Assembly (NCBI GenBank): GCA_002167845.2
Contig: NHBO02000006.1
Coordinates: 1 to 34,334, forward strand
Length of the DNA stretch: 34,334 nucleotides
Reading direction: 5' to 3'
DNA from: Phycisphaera sp. TMED9
GTDB lineage: Bacteria > Planctomycetota > Phycisphaerae > Phycisphaerales > SM1A02
Shown: positions 24,477 through 32,505 of the stretch, piece after piece
How positions within the stretch are numbered: position 1 is the first letter of the stretch
How the letters are laid out: every line of letters starts with the position of its first letter
Notes under the pieces: model-generated
What the model was told of the DNA's origin: nothing
Databases searched by the model: none
Seen by the model: the letters and a program-made list of their open reading frames with translations, nothing else
Program-made: the position numbers and the translations under genes

Positions 24477-25448
24477 CTAGCCTCGCGGAAAAGACGACCG
24501 AAGCAATTCGAGGCTCTTCGGAATCGCGGTGCGATAGTCCTCCATGCCTTCGAACTCCAGTGAGATCCAACCGCGATAGTCGTGTTCATTGAGGATGCGC
24601 CCGATCCGTGGATAGTCGAGATCAAGGCTGTACCACTGGCCACCACCGAAGTAGGTCTTGGCTTGCACCAGCACCGTGCGCGGCGCCAGTCTGGCCAATC
24701 GCTCGTACGGATCGTCGAGAAAGTTGCCGGTATCGGTGGTGACCTGCAACCAAGGCGAATCGACCGCATCCACGATCCGCAGGATTCCCTCCGGCGTCAG
24801 GCCGAGACCCCAGTGATTCTCGAGACCGAGCACCACGCCGCATCGTTCGGCGGTCGGAAGACATTTCTCGAATGCTTCGATCACCCATGGAAAGGCGTCT
24901 TCGTCCGTGTAGCCGTCGAGCGGCGCCTCGATGCCTCGATTCGCCATGAGGTCGTCGAAGTCCTTCGAGGTGCCCCACGTTCCCGTGTTCACCCGCATGG
25001 TCGGAATGCCCAGGTCATAGGCGATCTCGATCTGCGCGATGGTTCGATCGATGTTGAACTCCCGCTTCTCCCGATCAGGAGTCACGAAACCCTGATGGGT
25101 CGAAAGCCCCATGAGTGGAAGGCCCAGTCGCTGAGCCCTTCTCTTGTACGCCATGCGCTGGGACCGACTGATGAGCTCGTTCTGGCCGATCTGATACAGC
25201 AGGAACTCGATCCCGTCGAACCCGAATTCGTCGGCGAGATCGATGCAGGTGTTCATGTTTCGAAGTTCGTCGTTCCGGAATCGCCAGAGCGAGTAGGTCG
25301 ACAACGCGATCGGATGGGTTCGACGGGCGCCCGAAGACGAGCCGGTCCCCTCCTTTGGAGAGTCCTGCACCCGAGCGATCGCGGCACTGATCGGAAGCAC
25401 CGATGCCGCAGCACCGGTGGCGAGGAAACGGCGACGATTCTGGGTCAT
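24477..25448 (-). CDS. Tat-exported xylose isomerase-like TIM-barrel protein (323 aa)
   Basis: Sugar phosphate isomerase/epimerase family (AP endonuclease 2-like TIM barrel). The N-terminus 'TQNRRRFLATGAAASVLPISAAIA' is a twin-arginine signal, so the protein is exported folded. The barrel begins at 'PIALSTYSLWRF' and shows 'FGFDGIEFLLYQIG', 'LGIPTMRVNTGTWG', 'GVVLGLENHWG', 'LQVTTDTGNF' and 'GWISLEFEGMEDY'. Glu in LEN, Asp in TTDTGNF and Glu in LEFEG are the usual metal ligands. GGAG lies seven bases before the ATG. Such exported isomerase-like proteins are abundant in planctomycetes, often near sugar-catabolism genes; here it follows the phosphatase gene by 76 bases. The substrate is not known. 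Confidence 0.88.
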   Translation of the reverse strand: MTQNRRRFLATGAAASVLPISAAIARVQDSPKEGTGSSSGARRTHPIALSTYSLWRFRNDELRNMNTCIDLADEFGFDGIEFLLYQIGQNELISRSQRMAYKRRAQRLGLPLMGLSTHQGFVTPDREKREFNIDRTIAQIEIAYDLGIPTMRVNTGTWGTSKDFDDLMANRGIEAPLDGYTDEDAFPWVIEAFEKCLPTAERCGVVLGLENHWGLGLTPEGILRIVDAVDSPWLQVTTDTGNFLDDPYERLARLAPRTVLVQAKTYFGGGQWYSLDLDYPRIGRILNEHDYRGWISLEFEGMEDYRTAIPKSLELLRSSFPRG

Positions 25449-25524
25449 GGACGGTCTCCACTCCGGTGGTCGAGCATCGACCCCGATGGGTGGATGCTAC
25501 CGCCCCACGGGCCACCTCCGCCGA

Positions 25525-26529
25525 TCACTCTCCTGATGGCGTGGCACGCCTGGGATCGAGCGGTGTCCTCCGACCCGCCGCATCGACCCGATAGAGCCGT
25601 CCACCCTGATGAAGAAGGCCCGCCGCCTCCGACGGATCGCGCCAGGCCACATCGATTCCGATGAGCTCCGGACGACCGTCGATCCAGCCGATGTCGTCCA
25701 CCACGGTGTGCCCCACCACGATGTGCTTCGCACCGTGCCGGCTCAGAATCGACTCGATCTCCTCATCGGTCGGCCGACCACCCCACCCCTCGGCGTGTCG
25801 AGGGAAGTATCCGCGATACCAATGCGGCCCCTGCTGATGCCAGATGAGACCGGTCCGAAGATCGGCCTTCGCCGCCGCGGGCCAGGCCGGCGGCCCGAGG
25901 CCGGCGTTGATCGTCAGATTGATCTCGTCGAGACCCAGCCCCAGTCGGTCGAGTTCCGGCGAGTACCCGGCGTGCACGAAAAGGAACGGGCCGACACGAA
26001 TGACACTGTTGTGATTTCGAAGCCACCGGCCCAGTTCGCTTTCCGGGCCGTGAAGATCCTCGTACGACGCCCCGATTCGATCGGTACTGAAACGGTACTT
26101 CGGGTGGATGTAGCGAAGATCGCCGGCCATCACCATCGACTCGTGATTCCCCAGCACGTAGTGCACGCGACCTCCGGCTGCTCGAGCTTCCCGCTCGAGA
26201 CGTCGGATCAACCAGAGCAGTTCCGTCACCTGATCACCGCGATCGACGATGTCGCCGTTCAACACCAGATGGCCATCGCCCCAGGCCCACTGCCCGGCAT
26301 CGTCGACCACGCCGTTTCCCCTCAGAAACTCGAGGAAGGTCTCGCGATTTCCTTCCAGATCGCTCACCGCCAGAATCTTCGCCGCGTCCGGCCACGACGC
26401 AGCCGGGAGAGCCGACGATGAACCGACAATCACCACGGGAACCGCTCGACTCGGCGTCGCCAGTTCATCGCCGTCGGCGATCCCGTCATGCTCGGTCCGA
26501 ACGACCTCACCGTTCACCATGGTGATCAT
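25525..26529 (-). CDS. Metallophosphoesterase, PPP/Shewanella-like phosphatase type (334 aa)
   Basis: Two-metal phosphoesterase. Motifs are 'AVSDLEGN' (Asp57), 'NGDIVDRGD' (Asp93), 'LGNHES' (127-132), 'FVHAGYSPELD' (His186) and 'VVGHTVVDD' (His274), in the order of PPP-type phosphatases, with 'FVHAG' characteristic of Shewanella-like phosphatases. The first motif is D-x-E-G where D-x-H-G is usual, so one metal ligand is altered. A weak hydrophobic stretch (about 30-45) precedes the domain and may be a poor signal peptide. The ATG at 26529 follows the stop of the small secreted-protein gene by 21 bases; another ATG three codons later is possible. The two are probably one transcript. Confidence 0.87.
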   Translation of the reverse strand: MITMVNGEVVRTEHDGIADGDELATPSRAVPVVIVGSSSALPAASWPDAAKILAVSDLEGNRETFLEFLRGNGVVDDAGQWAWGDGHLVLNGDIVDRGDQVTELLWLIRRLEREARAAGGRVHYVLGNHESMVMAGDLRYIHPKYRFSTDRIGASYEDLHGPESELGRWLRNHNSVIRVGPFLFVHAGYSPELDRLGLGLDEINLTINAGLGPPAWPAAAKADLRTGLIWHQQGPHWYRGYFPRHAEGWGGRPTDEEIESILSRHGAKHIVVGHTVVDDIGWIDGRPELIGIDVAWRDPSEAAGLLHQGGRLYRVDAAGRRTPLDPRRATPSGE

Positions 26530-26550
26530 GGTCGCGGTATCGGCATTGCT

Positions 26551-26898
26551 TCAGATGAGATGTGGACCATCCTGCACCGATTCCGGACCGATGCCCAGCA
26601 GCTGGATCTGAGTGACGTATCGAATTCCCTCCCGCACGTCGTACTTGACTCGCACCAGTTGTCCGGTGACCGGCGGCTCCGCGCCGAGTGGCGGGGACGG
26701 ACCAGCGACCGGAATGTTCGCGCCCTCCTCGACCACGTAGGTCTTCCCATCGATCCGCCATTCGCCGATGTAGTTGGCATCAAAGGATTCGAGAACGCCG
26801 ACCGTCTCATCGGCGGCGAAGGCTCTTTCCGGCCAGACACCGATCGAAACCACCACCATCAATGTCGAGAGAAGCAATGAAGACGCGAGGTGTGGCAT
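26551..26898 (-). CDS. Small exported protein, DUF5666-like (115 aa)
   Basis: A signal peptide (about 1-28, core 'ASSLLLSTLMVVVSIGVW', ending ERAFAAD) precedes a small beta domain: 'TVGVLESFDANYIGEWRIDG', 'KTYVVEEGANIP' and 'VTGQLVRVKYDVREGIRYVT'. The pattern (G.l..v....w.v.G..y.v...., then G..V.V.y....g..) resembles DUF5666 OB-like domains; I am not certain of the assignment. GGAG lies five bases before the ATG at 26898. It precedes the phosphatase gene by 21 bases on the same strand, so the two exported or envelope proteins may cooperate. The mature part is about 87 residues. Confidence 0.72.
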   Translation of the reverse strand: MPHLASSLLLSTLMVVVSIGVWPERAFAADETVGVLESFDANYIGEWRIDGKTYVVEEGANIPVAGPSPPLGAEPPVTGQLVRVKYDVREGIRYVTQIQLLGIGPESVQDGPHLI

Positions 26899-26974
26899 GG
26901 AATCTCCGACGAGACGTGGACGTAGAGCGGAACGAAGGAGAGTCTAGACCCTCGTGCGATTCGATGATCGCCCG

Positions 26975-27009
26975 AAAATCAAAGCGACCCCGGCCGAAGC
27001 CGGGGTCGC
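26975..27009 (-). terminator. Intrinsic terminator after the TlpA-like gene
   Basis: On the minus strand: GCGACCCCGGC, TTCG loop, GCCGGGGTCGC, then TTTGATTTT. Arms at 26984-26994 and 26999-27009 form an 11-base stem closed by a stable UUCG tetraloop, 31 bases after the stop at 27040. Confidence 0.88.
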
Positions 27010-27039
27010 GTCGTCGATTCACCGGAACGTCGGAGAAAA

Positions 27040-28335
27040 TCAGCCCTTCTCGGTCGACTTCTTCTCTTCGACGGATGGCGGGTGCTTCAAACCGGCCTTC
27101 TTGAGAAGACCATTGATCTTCTCGACCTTGCCTTCAAGCGGATTCGCGGGATGGAGATTGTTGTACGCGACCTTGCCGTCCGGCGCGATGATCGCGACGT
27201 GGGGAATGCCACGAATGCCGAAGTCCTGGTTGAAGACGTCCTGCTTGCTGAACGCGACCGGCCAGGTGACCTCCATCGCCTTCGCGTAGTCCGCCATCAT
27301 CTCGCACTCCTGCTCGAAGTTCTCCGCATTCTTCTTGCCACGCTCATCTCGGAAGATGACGCTTCCCTGTTCGCTGGTGACTCCGAGAACCACCACGTCG
27401 TAGCCGTCGTAGTACTCGACCAGCTCCTTGACCTGCGGGAAGGAACCCACGCACGGGCCGCACCAGGTCGCCCAGAAGTCGAGCACCACGACCTTGCCCT
27501 TGAGGTCAGCGAGACTGTTCATCGCGGTCCCGGTGCTGTTCCACAGGAAGTCGACGGTGGGTGCGGGATAACCGACGAGTTCACCTCGTCCGGCGGGCCC
27601 ATCGAGAAATGCGATGGTTCCGTTCATCCGTTCCGCGGCCATCTTCAATTCTTCGGCTTCGGGTCCGGTGGCTGACTTCGCCTCTTCCTGAAGCACGGCG
27701 ACGCCCTTCTTCATCCCATCGACGACCTGACCGTGAATCTTCCTCCGGGTGTCGGCATCGACCTCCGCCTTCGAAAGCAGTTCGGGATACGAGCGCCATC
27801 CCCGCATCAGGCTCATCGGATCATCGGTCGGCATCCGATCGACGAGTCCGACGAGTTCGATCTGCATCGGGATGAGCTGTTCGGTCTCGAGTTGGTCGAG
27901 CGCCTGCAGCACCTCGCCGAGCCGGTCATCCGGCACTTCGGAGAATCCATGCGGCGTGGCGATCGCGAGCGCCTGCTCGTTCTCTCCCATGCCCGCAAGC
28001 ATCAGGCTTGCGTCGAGCCAGTCGTCGCCCTGGCCGATTTCCACGATGCGGCCGATCCAGACCGGCTTGGCGTTGGGCGAATAGGCCCAGAGCATCTGCA
28101 TGCTCCCGATGGTCTCGATGTCGCATTCCGCGGGATCGACCCCGTTGAGTTGCGCATCCAGAACGGCGTGAAAGCCCGGATCGTCCAACGAGAACTGGTC
28201 GCCCTGCGCCCGGTAATAGGTCATGGCGGCTTCGGTCTTGGCCTTGACTTCTTCCGCCGTCGGCGGCGCGGCGAAGGTCATCGCGGAGATTCCAGCGGCA
28301 AGGCCCGCCGCGGCAAGGGTGATCGATCGATTCAT
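27040..28335 (-). CDS. TlpA-like thioredoxin-domain protein, exported (431 aa)
   Basis: Periplasmic thiol-disulfide oxidoreductase or a cytochrome-maturation-type thioredoxin. A signal peptide (1-22, 'AAGLAAGISAMTFAAPP') is followed by a helical region of about 230 residues (25-250), and then the thioredoxin fold (about 252-415) with 'YPAPTVDFLW', 'KVVVLDFWATWCGPCVGSFPQV' containing the redox pair Cys292-Cys295, and cis-Pro378 in 'GIRGIPHV'. A Lys/Glu-rich tail ends the protein. The long helical N-terminal domain is typical of planctomycete TlpA-like proteins of unknown partner. The ATG at 28335 has an excellent AAAGGAG eight bases upstream. It ends at a UUCG-loop terminator. Confidence 0.9.
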   Translation of the reverse strand: MNRSITLAAAGLAAGISAMTFAAPPTAEEVKAKTEAAMTYYRAQGDQFSLDDPGFHAVLDAQLNGVDPAECDIETIGSMQMLWAYSPNAKPVWIGRIVEIGQGDDWLDASLMLAGMGENEQALAIATPHGFSEVPDDRLGEVLQALDQLETEQLIPMQIELVGLVDRMPTDDPMSLMRGWRSYPELLSKAEVDADTRRKIHGQVVDGMKKGVAVLQEEAKSATGPEAEELKMAAERMNGTIAFLDGPAGRGELVGYPAPTVDFLWNSTGTAMNSLADLKGKVVVLDFWATWCGPCVGSFPQVKELVEYYDGYDVVVLGVTSEQGSVIFRDERGKKNAENFEQECEMMADYAKAMEVTWPVAFSKQDVFNQDFGIRGIPHVAIIAPDGKVAYNNLHPANPLEGKVEKINGLLKKAGLKHPPSVEEKKSTEKG

Positions 28336-28431
28336 CTTCAGCTCCTTTCAAGAGGTCGGATCAGACTACCACGCCGTCTCGGCCAACTCCGTCAGTCCGT
28401 GGTTTCCACCCGCCATGATCCCGTTTCCGAC

Positions 28432-28965
28432 TCAGAAAACGGGACCGCGAAGATCAACGACCCCGGTCGGCCACATCGAGGAACCCAGTGCACGGATCAG
28501 GAAGTCACCAGGCGGTCGGAACACCGGCGAGGGGCCCTCGTCAACCACCATCACACCCTCCGGGCATGGTCGGTATCCGCTCGACGCATAAATCTCCGGC
28601 CGGCCGAAGAGCGTTGCGAAGCCGAACTCATGGCCGACTCCCCAATCGTGCACCGCCGACAGCAGACTTCGAACCAATCCTCGGCCGCGATGGGTCGGGG
28701 CGACGCAGACTTCAGCGATTCCGATCATCCGGATCTCCGCTTCGAGGACCCGCTCGTGGATGGCGACGTGAGCAACCAGACGATCACCGTCCCACCACAG
28801 CCATCGTCGACGCGGCATCTCCGTGAAATATCGACGCGTACGGAAGACCTCGTCTCCCGGCTTGTTGAAGCAGGTGGAAAGCAACGTCCGGATCTCCCGG
28901 TCGAGCGGCGCATCGACTTCCGCATCATCGATCGGAGCGACATGTTCCGGTTTCAGATCAGCCAT
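28432..28965 (-). CDS. GNAT-family N-acetyltransferase (177 aa)
   Basis: Acetyl-CoA-dependent acyltransferase of the GNAT fold. The acetyl-CoA loop 'VCVAPTHRGRGLVRSLLSAVHDWGV' (86-110) has the R/Q-x-x-G-x-G/A pattern, and 'WDGDRLVAHVAIHERVL' forms the preceding strand pair. 'GFATLFGRPEIYASSGYRP' matches the C-terminal part. The acceptor is not predictable. It follows the HIT-like gene by 48 bases on the same strand, and the two are likely co-transcribed. No signal peptide is seen. Confidence 0.88.
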   Translation of the reverse strand: MADLKPEHVAPIDDAEVDAPLDREIRTLLSTCFNKPGDEVFRTRRYFTEMPRRRWLWWDGDRLVAHVAIHERVLEAEIRMIGIAEVCVAPTHRGRGLVRSLLSAVHDWGVGHEFGFATLFGRPEIYASSGYRPCPEGVMVVDEGPSPVFRPPGDFLIRALGSSMWPTGVVDLRGPVF

Positions 28966-29013
28966 GATCCATCACCACCGGCGCAGCGGTGCCCACCGAC
29001 GCAGGGCAGTCGT

Positions 29014-29493
29014 TCACGATGCATCGCTCCCGCCCGAAGGGACGATCGCGTCCCGGATTCGAGCGATCAAGGCCGCATCGCGACCGGCACCATCAGCGGG
29101 GCGAGCTTCGGCGAAGTCGTAGGCCTCGAACGGCCCGAGTCGTCGCCGGTCGGAGTCCTCCTCCGCGAATCGAGGGATCGCATGACCATGAAGCTCGGGA
29201 ACCTGATTGCACAGGATGAGATAGTTGATCCTTTCGGCTCCGGTCGCCGCCAGGACGGCGTCGCCCAGTCGTACGAAATCCGTCATGAACGCGACTCGAG
29301 CCGCCTCGTCGAGATCGTTCACCGAAGAAACCACCGGATCCGGAAGCAACATGCAGCAGCCCTCGATCGCTTCCGGCTGACGGTCTCCGAGCACGGCCCA
29401 CCCGCTCGCGAGGCGAGCGATGAGTTGAGGATCGTCTCCGCGGTGAATCCGCTCGAGGCGTTGCGCGATGGGGCCCGGGGAAGTGTTCTGCAT
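29014..29493 (-). CDS. HIT-family protein with altered His triad (159 aa)
   Basis: Nucleotide hydrolase or transferase of the histidine triad superfamily. The diagnostic strand-plus-motif is 'INYLILCNQVPELHGHAIPRF' near residues 89-109. The usual H-x-H-x-H is here E100-x-H102-x-H104, so the first His is replaced by Glu while the catalytic middle His is kept. The region 'SGWAVLGDRQPEAIEGCCMLLPDP' corresponds to the first strands that bind the nucleotide base. A C-terminal extension of about 45 residues follows. The start is the ATG at 29493; no strong ribosome site is seen. Probably part of a minus-strand unit with the MIP channel gene upstream and GNAT gene downstream. Confidence 0.82.
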   Translation of the reverse strand: MQNTSPGPIAQRLERIHRGDDPQLIARLASGWAVLGDRQPEAIEGCCMLLPDPVVSSVNDLDEAARVAFMTDFVRLGDAVLAATGAERINYLILCNQVPELHGHAIPRFAEEDSDRRRLGPFEAYDFAEARPADGAGRDAALIARIRDAIVPSGGSDAS

Positions 29494-29554
29494 CGTCTTG
29501 AAAATACCCGAATGCCGAAGATCGCGCGGATCGCAGGCTGGATTCGATCAATGT

Positions 29555-30232
29555 TCAGTCACCGTCCGGGGTTTCGAATCGCCGAATCCTCCGAAGGAGC
29601 AGCGGAGTTCCGACCGCGACGCCCACCAACCCCCCCGCGAGCTGCCCAGCGAAGTGAATCCATGCGTCCGCCACACCCATGACGCCCATCACCACCAGCC
29701 CGACGGTGACCGCAGGATTGAATGCGGCGCCGGACACCGGACCAGCGAGGTATGCGCCAACGAGCACCGTGACACCGATGGCGACGTGGAGCCACCGAGG
29801 ATTCGGATGGCCGCCCAGTGGCGTGATGATGAACGTGACATGCACGAGGGCGTAGGCGAACAACGCTTCCCAGAGCACGCTCGGAAGAATCACGAGTTCC
29901 ATCGGTGTCACCACGAGTTCGCCGGCCGTCATGGCGTCCTTGATCGTGATCGCCAGAAGCCCCCCGGCGGTCGCCGCAACGACCTGGACGATCATGTACG
30001 GGATTGCGTCATGCCACCGACAGTCGCCGCGCCACACGAGGGCGAGGGTGACCACCGGATTGAAATGGGAACCGGAGACGCGTGCGAACAGCAGGATCAG
30101 AATGGTGAGAACCAGCGCAATCACCGCGGGCGCCCAGGCACCGGCCGACCCCGGTTCGAGACCGGCCATCCCGATCGTCAGCGCGAGCCCGAACGTGCCG
30201 ATGAACTCAGCCAGTGGTTTCACGGGATTCAT
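29555..30232 (-). CDS. MIP-family (aquaporin-like) channel (225 aa)
   Basis: Inner membrane channel of the major intrinsic protein family, with six spans and two half-helices. The first pore motif is 'SGSHFNPVVTLAL' (Asn58-Pro-Val) and the second 'SGAAFNPAVTVGL' (Asn172-Pro-Ala). In orthodox aquaporins the second NPA is followed by Arg, which forms the selectivity filter; here it is Val175, so the pore may pass solutes other than water or be wider. The frame is open to a GTG at 30346, but the ATG at 30232 gives the standard N-terminus (MNPVKPLAEFIGTFGL) and has GGTGAT before it. It lies upstream of the HIT-like gene and 143 bases from the SulP gene end. Confidence 0.88.
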   Translation of the reverse strand: MNPVKPLAEFIGTFGLALTIGMAGLEPGSAGAWAPAVIALVLTILILLFARVSGSHFNPVVTLALVWRGDCRWHDAIPYMIVQVVAATAGGLLAITIKDAMTAGELVVTPMELVILPSVLWEALFAYALVHVTFIITPLGGHPNPRWLHVAIGVTVLVGAYLAGPVSGAAFNPAVTVGLVVMGVMGVADAWIHFAGQLAGGLVGVAVGTPLLLRRIRRFETPDGD

Positions 30233-30375
30233 GGCGATCACCGAGGACGACGGTTCGACCGGATCGCGACGGATGACATCCATCGACCGGAAAATGGTAC
30301 TGCCGATCAAGAAGGCGGCGTTGTCCCGGGGCATGATCACCATCACCGTTGCGCACGAGGGTGGCCGTGTCGAAT

Positions 30376-32214
30376 TCAGATCGGCGGGACACGATCGGCG
30401 AGCACGTGATAGTGCGGATCCTCGCTGATGTCGACTTCCACGAGATCACCGGCACGATCAAGAAGACGCCGACAGTCCTCGCTGAGGTGGCGGAGATGGA
30501 GCCGCTTCCCGAGTGCCTGATATCGCTCCGCCAGATTGTTGATGGCCTCGAGGCCGGACTGGTCGTAGACCCGGCTGAAGTAGAAGTCGATCACGATCTC
30601 GTCCGGATCGTCCTGCGGCGTGAAGAGATCGCGGAAGCGCGTCACCGTGCCGAAGAACAGGACCCCGTGCAATTGATAGACCTTCTGGCCTTGGTCATCG
30701 GTCGAGACGTCGGCGATCAGATGCTTGCTCTTGTTCCAGGCGAAGACCAGCGCGGACAACGCGACGCCGAGAATGACCGCGGTCGCGAGATCGTGCATGA
30801 ACACCGTGTACATCGCGACCACCAGCATGATCAGAACTTCGGGGAAAGGAATGCGGCGCCAGGTCTGGAGCGTCGTCCACTCGAAGGTCCCGATCACCAC
30901 CATGAACATCACTCCGACCAGCGCCGCCATCGGCACGGCCTCGATCCACGGAGAGAGGAACAGGATGAACAGGAGCAGCGTCAGCGCCGCGGTCACACCG
31001 GAGAGGCGGCCACGGCCGCCCGACTTCACATTGATCAAGGACTGGCCGATCATGGCGCATCCGCCCATGCCGCCGAACAGACCGCATGCGACGTTCGCGA
31101 CCCCCTGCCCCACGCACTCGCGGTTTCCGTTGCCGCGGGTCTCAGTCAGTTCGTCGATGAGCGTCAGGGTCATCAGCGATTCGATCAGGCCGACGCCTGC
31201 GAGGATCAACGAGTAGGGAAGGATGATCCACAAGGTGGCGAGGGTGAACGGAGGCAGACTGAAGTCCCACCAGGCCGGACGGGGAAGCCCACCGGCGATT
31301 CCCACCTTGGAGACGTCGACCGACGCGATCGCGGCGCGGCGTTCCTCCTGGGTGAGGGGCGCGATCGAGGTTCCGGGATCCGGGACGACCTCGACGCCCT
31401 CGGGAAGCCCCGCCTGCGCCGTTGCCAGCATCGCGAGGTCCTTCTCCCGCTGAGCCTCCTGCACCGCCGCCGCGACCGTGCTGTCCACCAGCATGTCGCC
31501 CACCGTCAGCATCGGGCGAGGCGACTCGGCCGAGACGTCGCCGTCGGCGGCCGGAACGACACCACCGGACCCGTTGATGAAGAACGCGACCAGCGAGACG
31601 ACGAGAATGGCGGCCAGTGACGACGGAATCGCCTTGGTGAGACGAGGAAGAAACGCGATGATCGCCATCGTCGCCACCACCATGCCGAGCATCAGCCAGA
31701 GCCGGCCGCCCGAAAGGAACGCCATGGCGCCCTCCGCGTCCAGCGTCTTGAAGCTTCCGAGTTGCGCCAGCAGGATCACCACCGCGAGCCCGTTGACGAA
31801 ACCGAGAATCACGGGATGCGGGACGATGCGAATGAACTTGCCCATGCGCAGCAGTCCCACCGTGACCTGGATCAACCCGCAGAGCACCACCGCGGGAAAG
31901 AGAAAGCCGATCCCGTATTGGGCGACCAGCGCCACGACGACGACGCCCATGGCTCCGGTGGCGCCCGAGATCATCCCCGGCCGCCCACCAAGCACCGACG
32001 TGATGAGACAGATGATGAAGGCCGCGTAGAGGCCGACCAACGGCGGGACACCGGCGAGAAACGCGAATGCCACCGCTTCGGGCACCAGCGCGAGCGCCAC
32101 CGTCATTCCGGAAAGGATGTCGGCCTTGAAGGAACCGCTGGAACCGGAACGAAGATCGAGTTCACGGTGGCCGATGGGGAGAAACGAGGGAAGGTGAATG
32201 GTGAACTGGGACAT
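30376..32214 (-). CDS. SulP-family anion transporter with C-terminal STAS domain (612 aa)
   Basis: Inner membrane transporter of sulfate, bicarbonate or a similar anion. The core shows '[34 protein letters not shown]' features, '[18 protein letters not shown]', and '[14 protein letters not shown]', with about 12-14 spans. The STAS domain (about 510-600) carries '[24 protein letters not shown]'. Between two spans lies an extra loop of roughly 100 residues (214-315) with acidic and Ala-rich helices, absent from compact bacterial SulP proteins. The frame is open to 32463; the ATG at 32214 starts the protein directly before the first span region ([12 protein letters not shown]). Substrate cannot be decided; BicA-type bicarbonate uptake is one option. 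Upstream are direct repeats and a palindrome (32356-32397). Confidence 0.92.
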   Translation of the reverse strand: MSQFTIHLPSFLPIGHRELDLRSGSSGSFKADILSGMTVALALVPEAVAFAFLAGVPPLVGLYAAFIICLITSVLGGRPGMISGATGAMGVVVVALVAQYGIGFLFPAVVLCGLIQVTVGLLRMGKFIRIVPHPVILGFVNGLAVVILLAQLGSFKTLDAEGAMAFLSGGRLWLMLGMVVATMAIIAFLPRLTKAIPSSLAAILVVSLVAFFINGSGGVVPAADGDVSAESPRPMLTVGDMLVDSTVAAAVQEAQREKDLAMLATAQAGLPEGVEVVPDPGTSIAPLTQEERRAAIASVDVSKVGIAGGLPRPAWWDFSLPPFTLATLWIILPYSLILAGVGLIESLMTLTLIDELTETRGNGNRECVGQGVANVACGLFGGMGGCAMIGQSLINVKSGGRGRLSGVTAALTLLLFILFLSPWIEAVPMAALVGVMFMVVIGTFEWTTLQTWRRIPFPEVLIMLVVAMYTVFMHDLATAVILGVALSALVFAWNKSKHLIADVSTDDQGQKVYQLHGVLFFGTVTRFRDLFTPQDDPDEIVIDFYFSRVYDQSGLEAINNLAERYQALGKRLHLRHLSEDCRRLLDRAGDLVEVDISEDPHYHVLADRVPPI

Positions 32215-32355
32215 GGTTGGGATCGTGCGAAAAACGGTCTCGCCACACCTCGCGGAAGAGTGACGTGGACGGTCAGGATCGGAACGAGTTCCGATCGACC
32301 GGAGGGAACGTGGATTGGGGAGGCCGATTCGGTTCGGGGCCACCGCGAGTGGAAA

Positions 32356-32397
32356 TTCGGATCGCGACGAAACGGGAGTTCGGATCGCAATTGCGAT
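32356..32397 (-). promoter_or_regulatory. Direct repeats and palindrome upstream of the SulP gene
   Basis: TTCGGATCGC occurs at 32356-32365 and 32379-32388, 23 bases apart, about two helical turns. The second copy runs into a perfect 14-base palindrome ATCGCAATTGCGAT (32384-32397). The site is about 145-185 bases before the SulP start and 110 bases past the patatin gene stop. It looks like an operator; the factor is unknown. The rest of the 291-base gap shows no gene. Confidence 0.35.
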
Positions 32398-32505
32398 GCC
32401 GGGCGAACCAGTCACTGGAACCGAGCCCCGTATGGTAGTCGTTCCCGCCAGTCGAAACAACACGCGACGTCGCCGCGGCCGGCTCGAAGCTCGCGGGCTC
32501 GATCG

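Noticed and set aside
27733-29682. Plus-strand open frame of 649 codons across TlpA, GNAT and HIT genes
   Set aside because: Opposite three recognisable minus-strand genes; no family resemblance, composition dominated by Arg, Asp and His.
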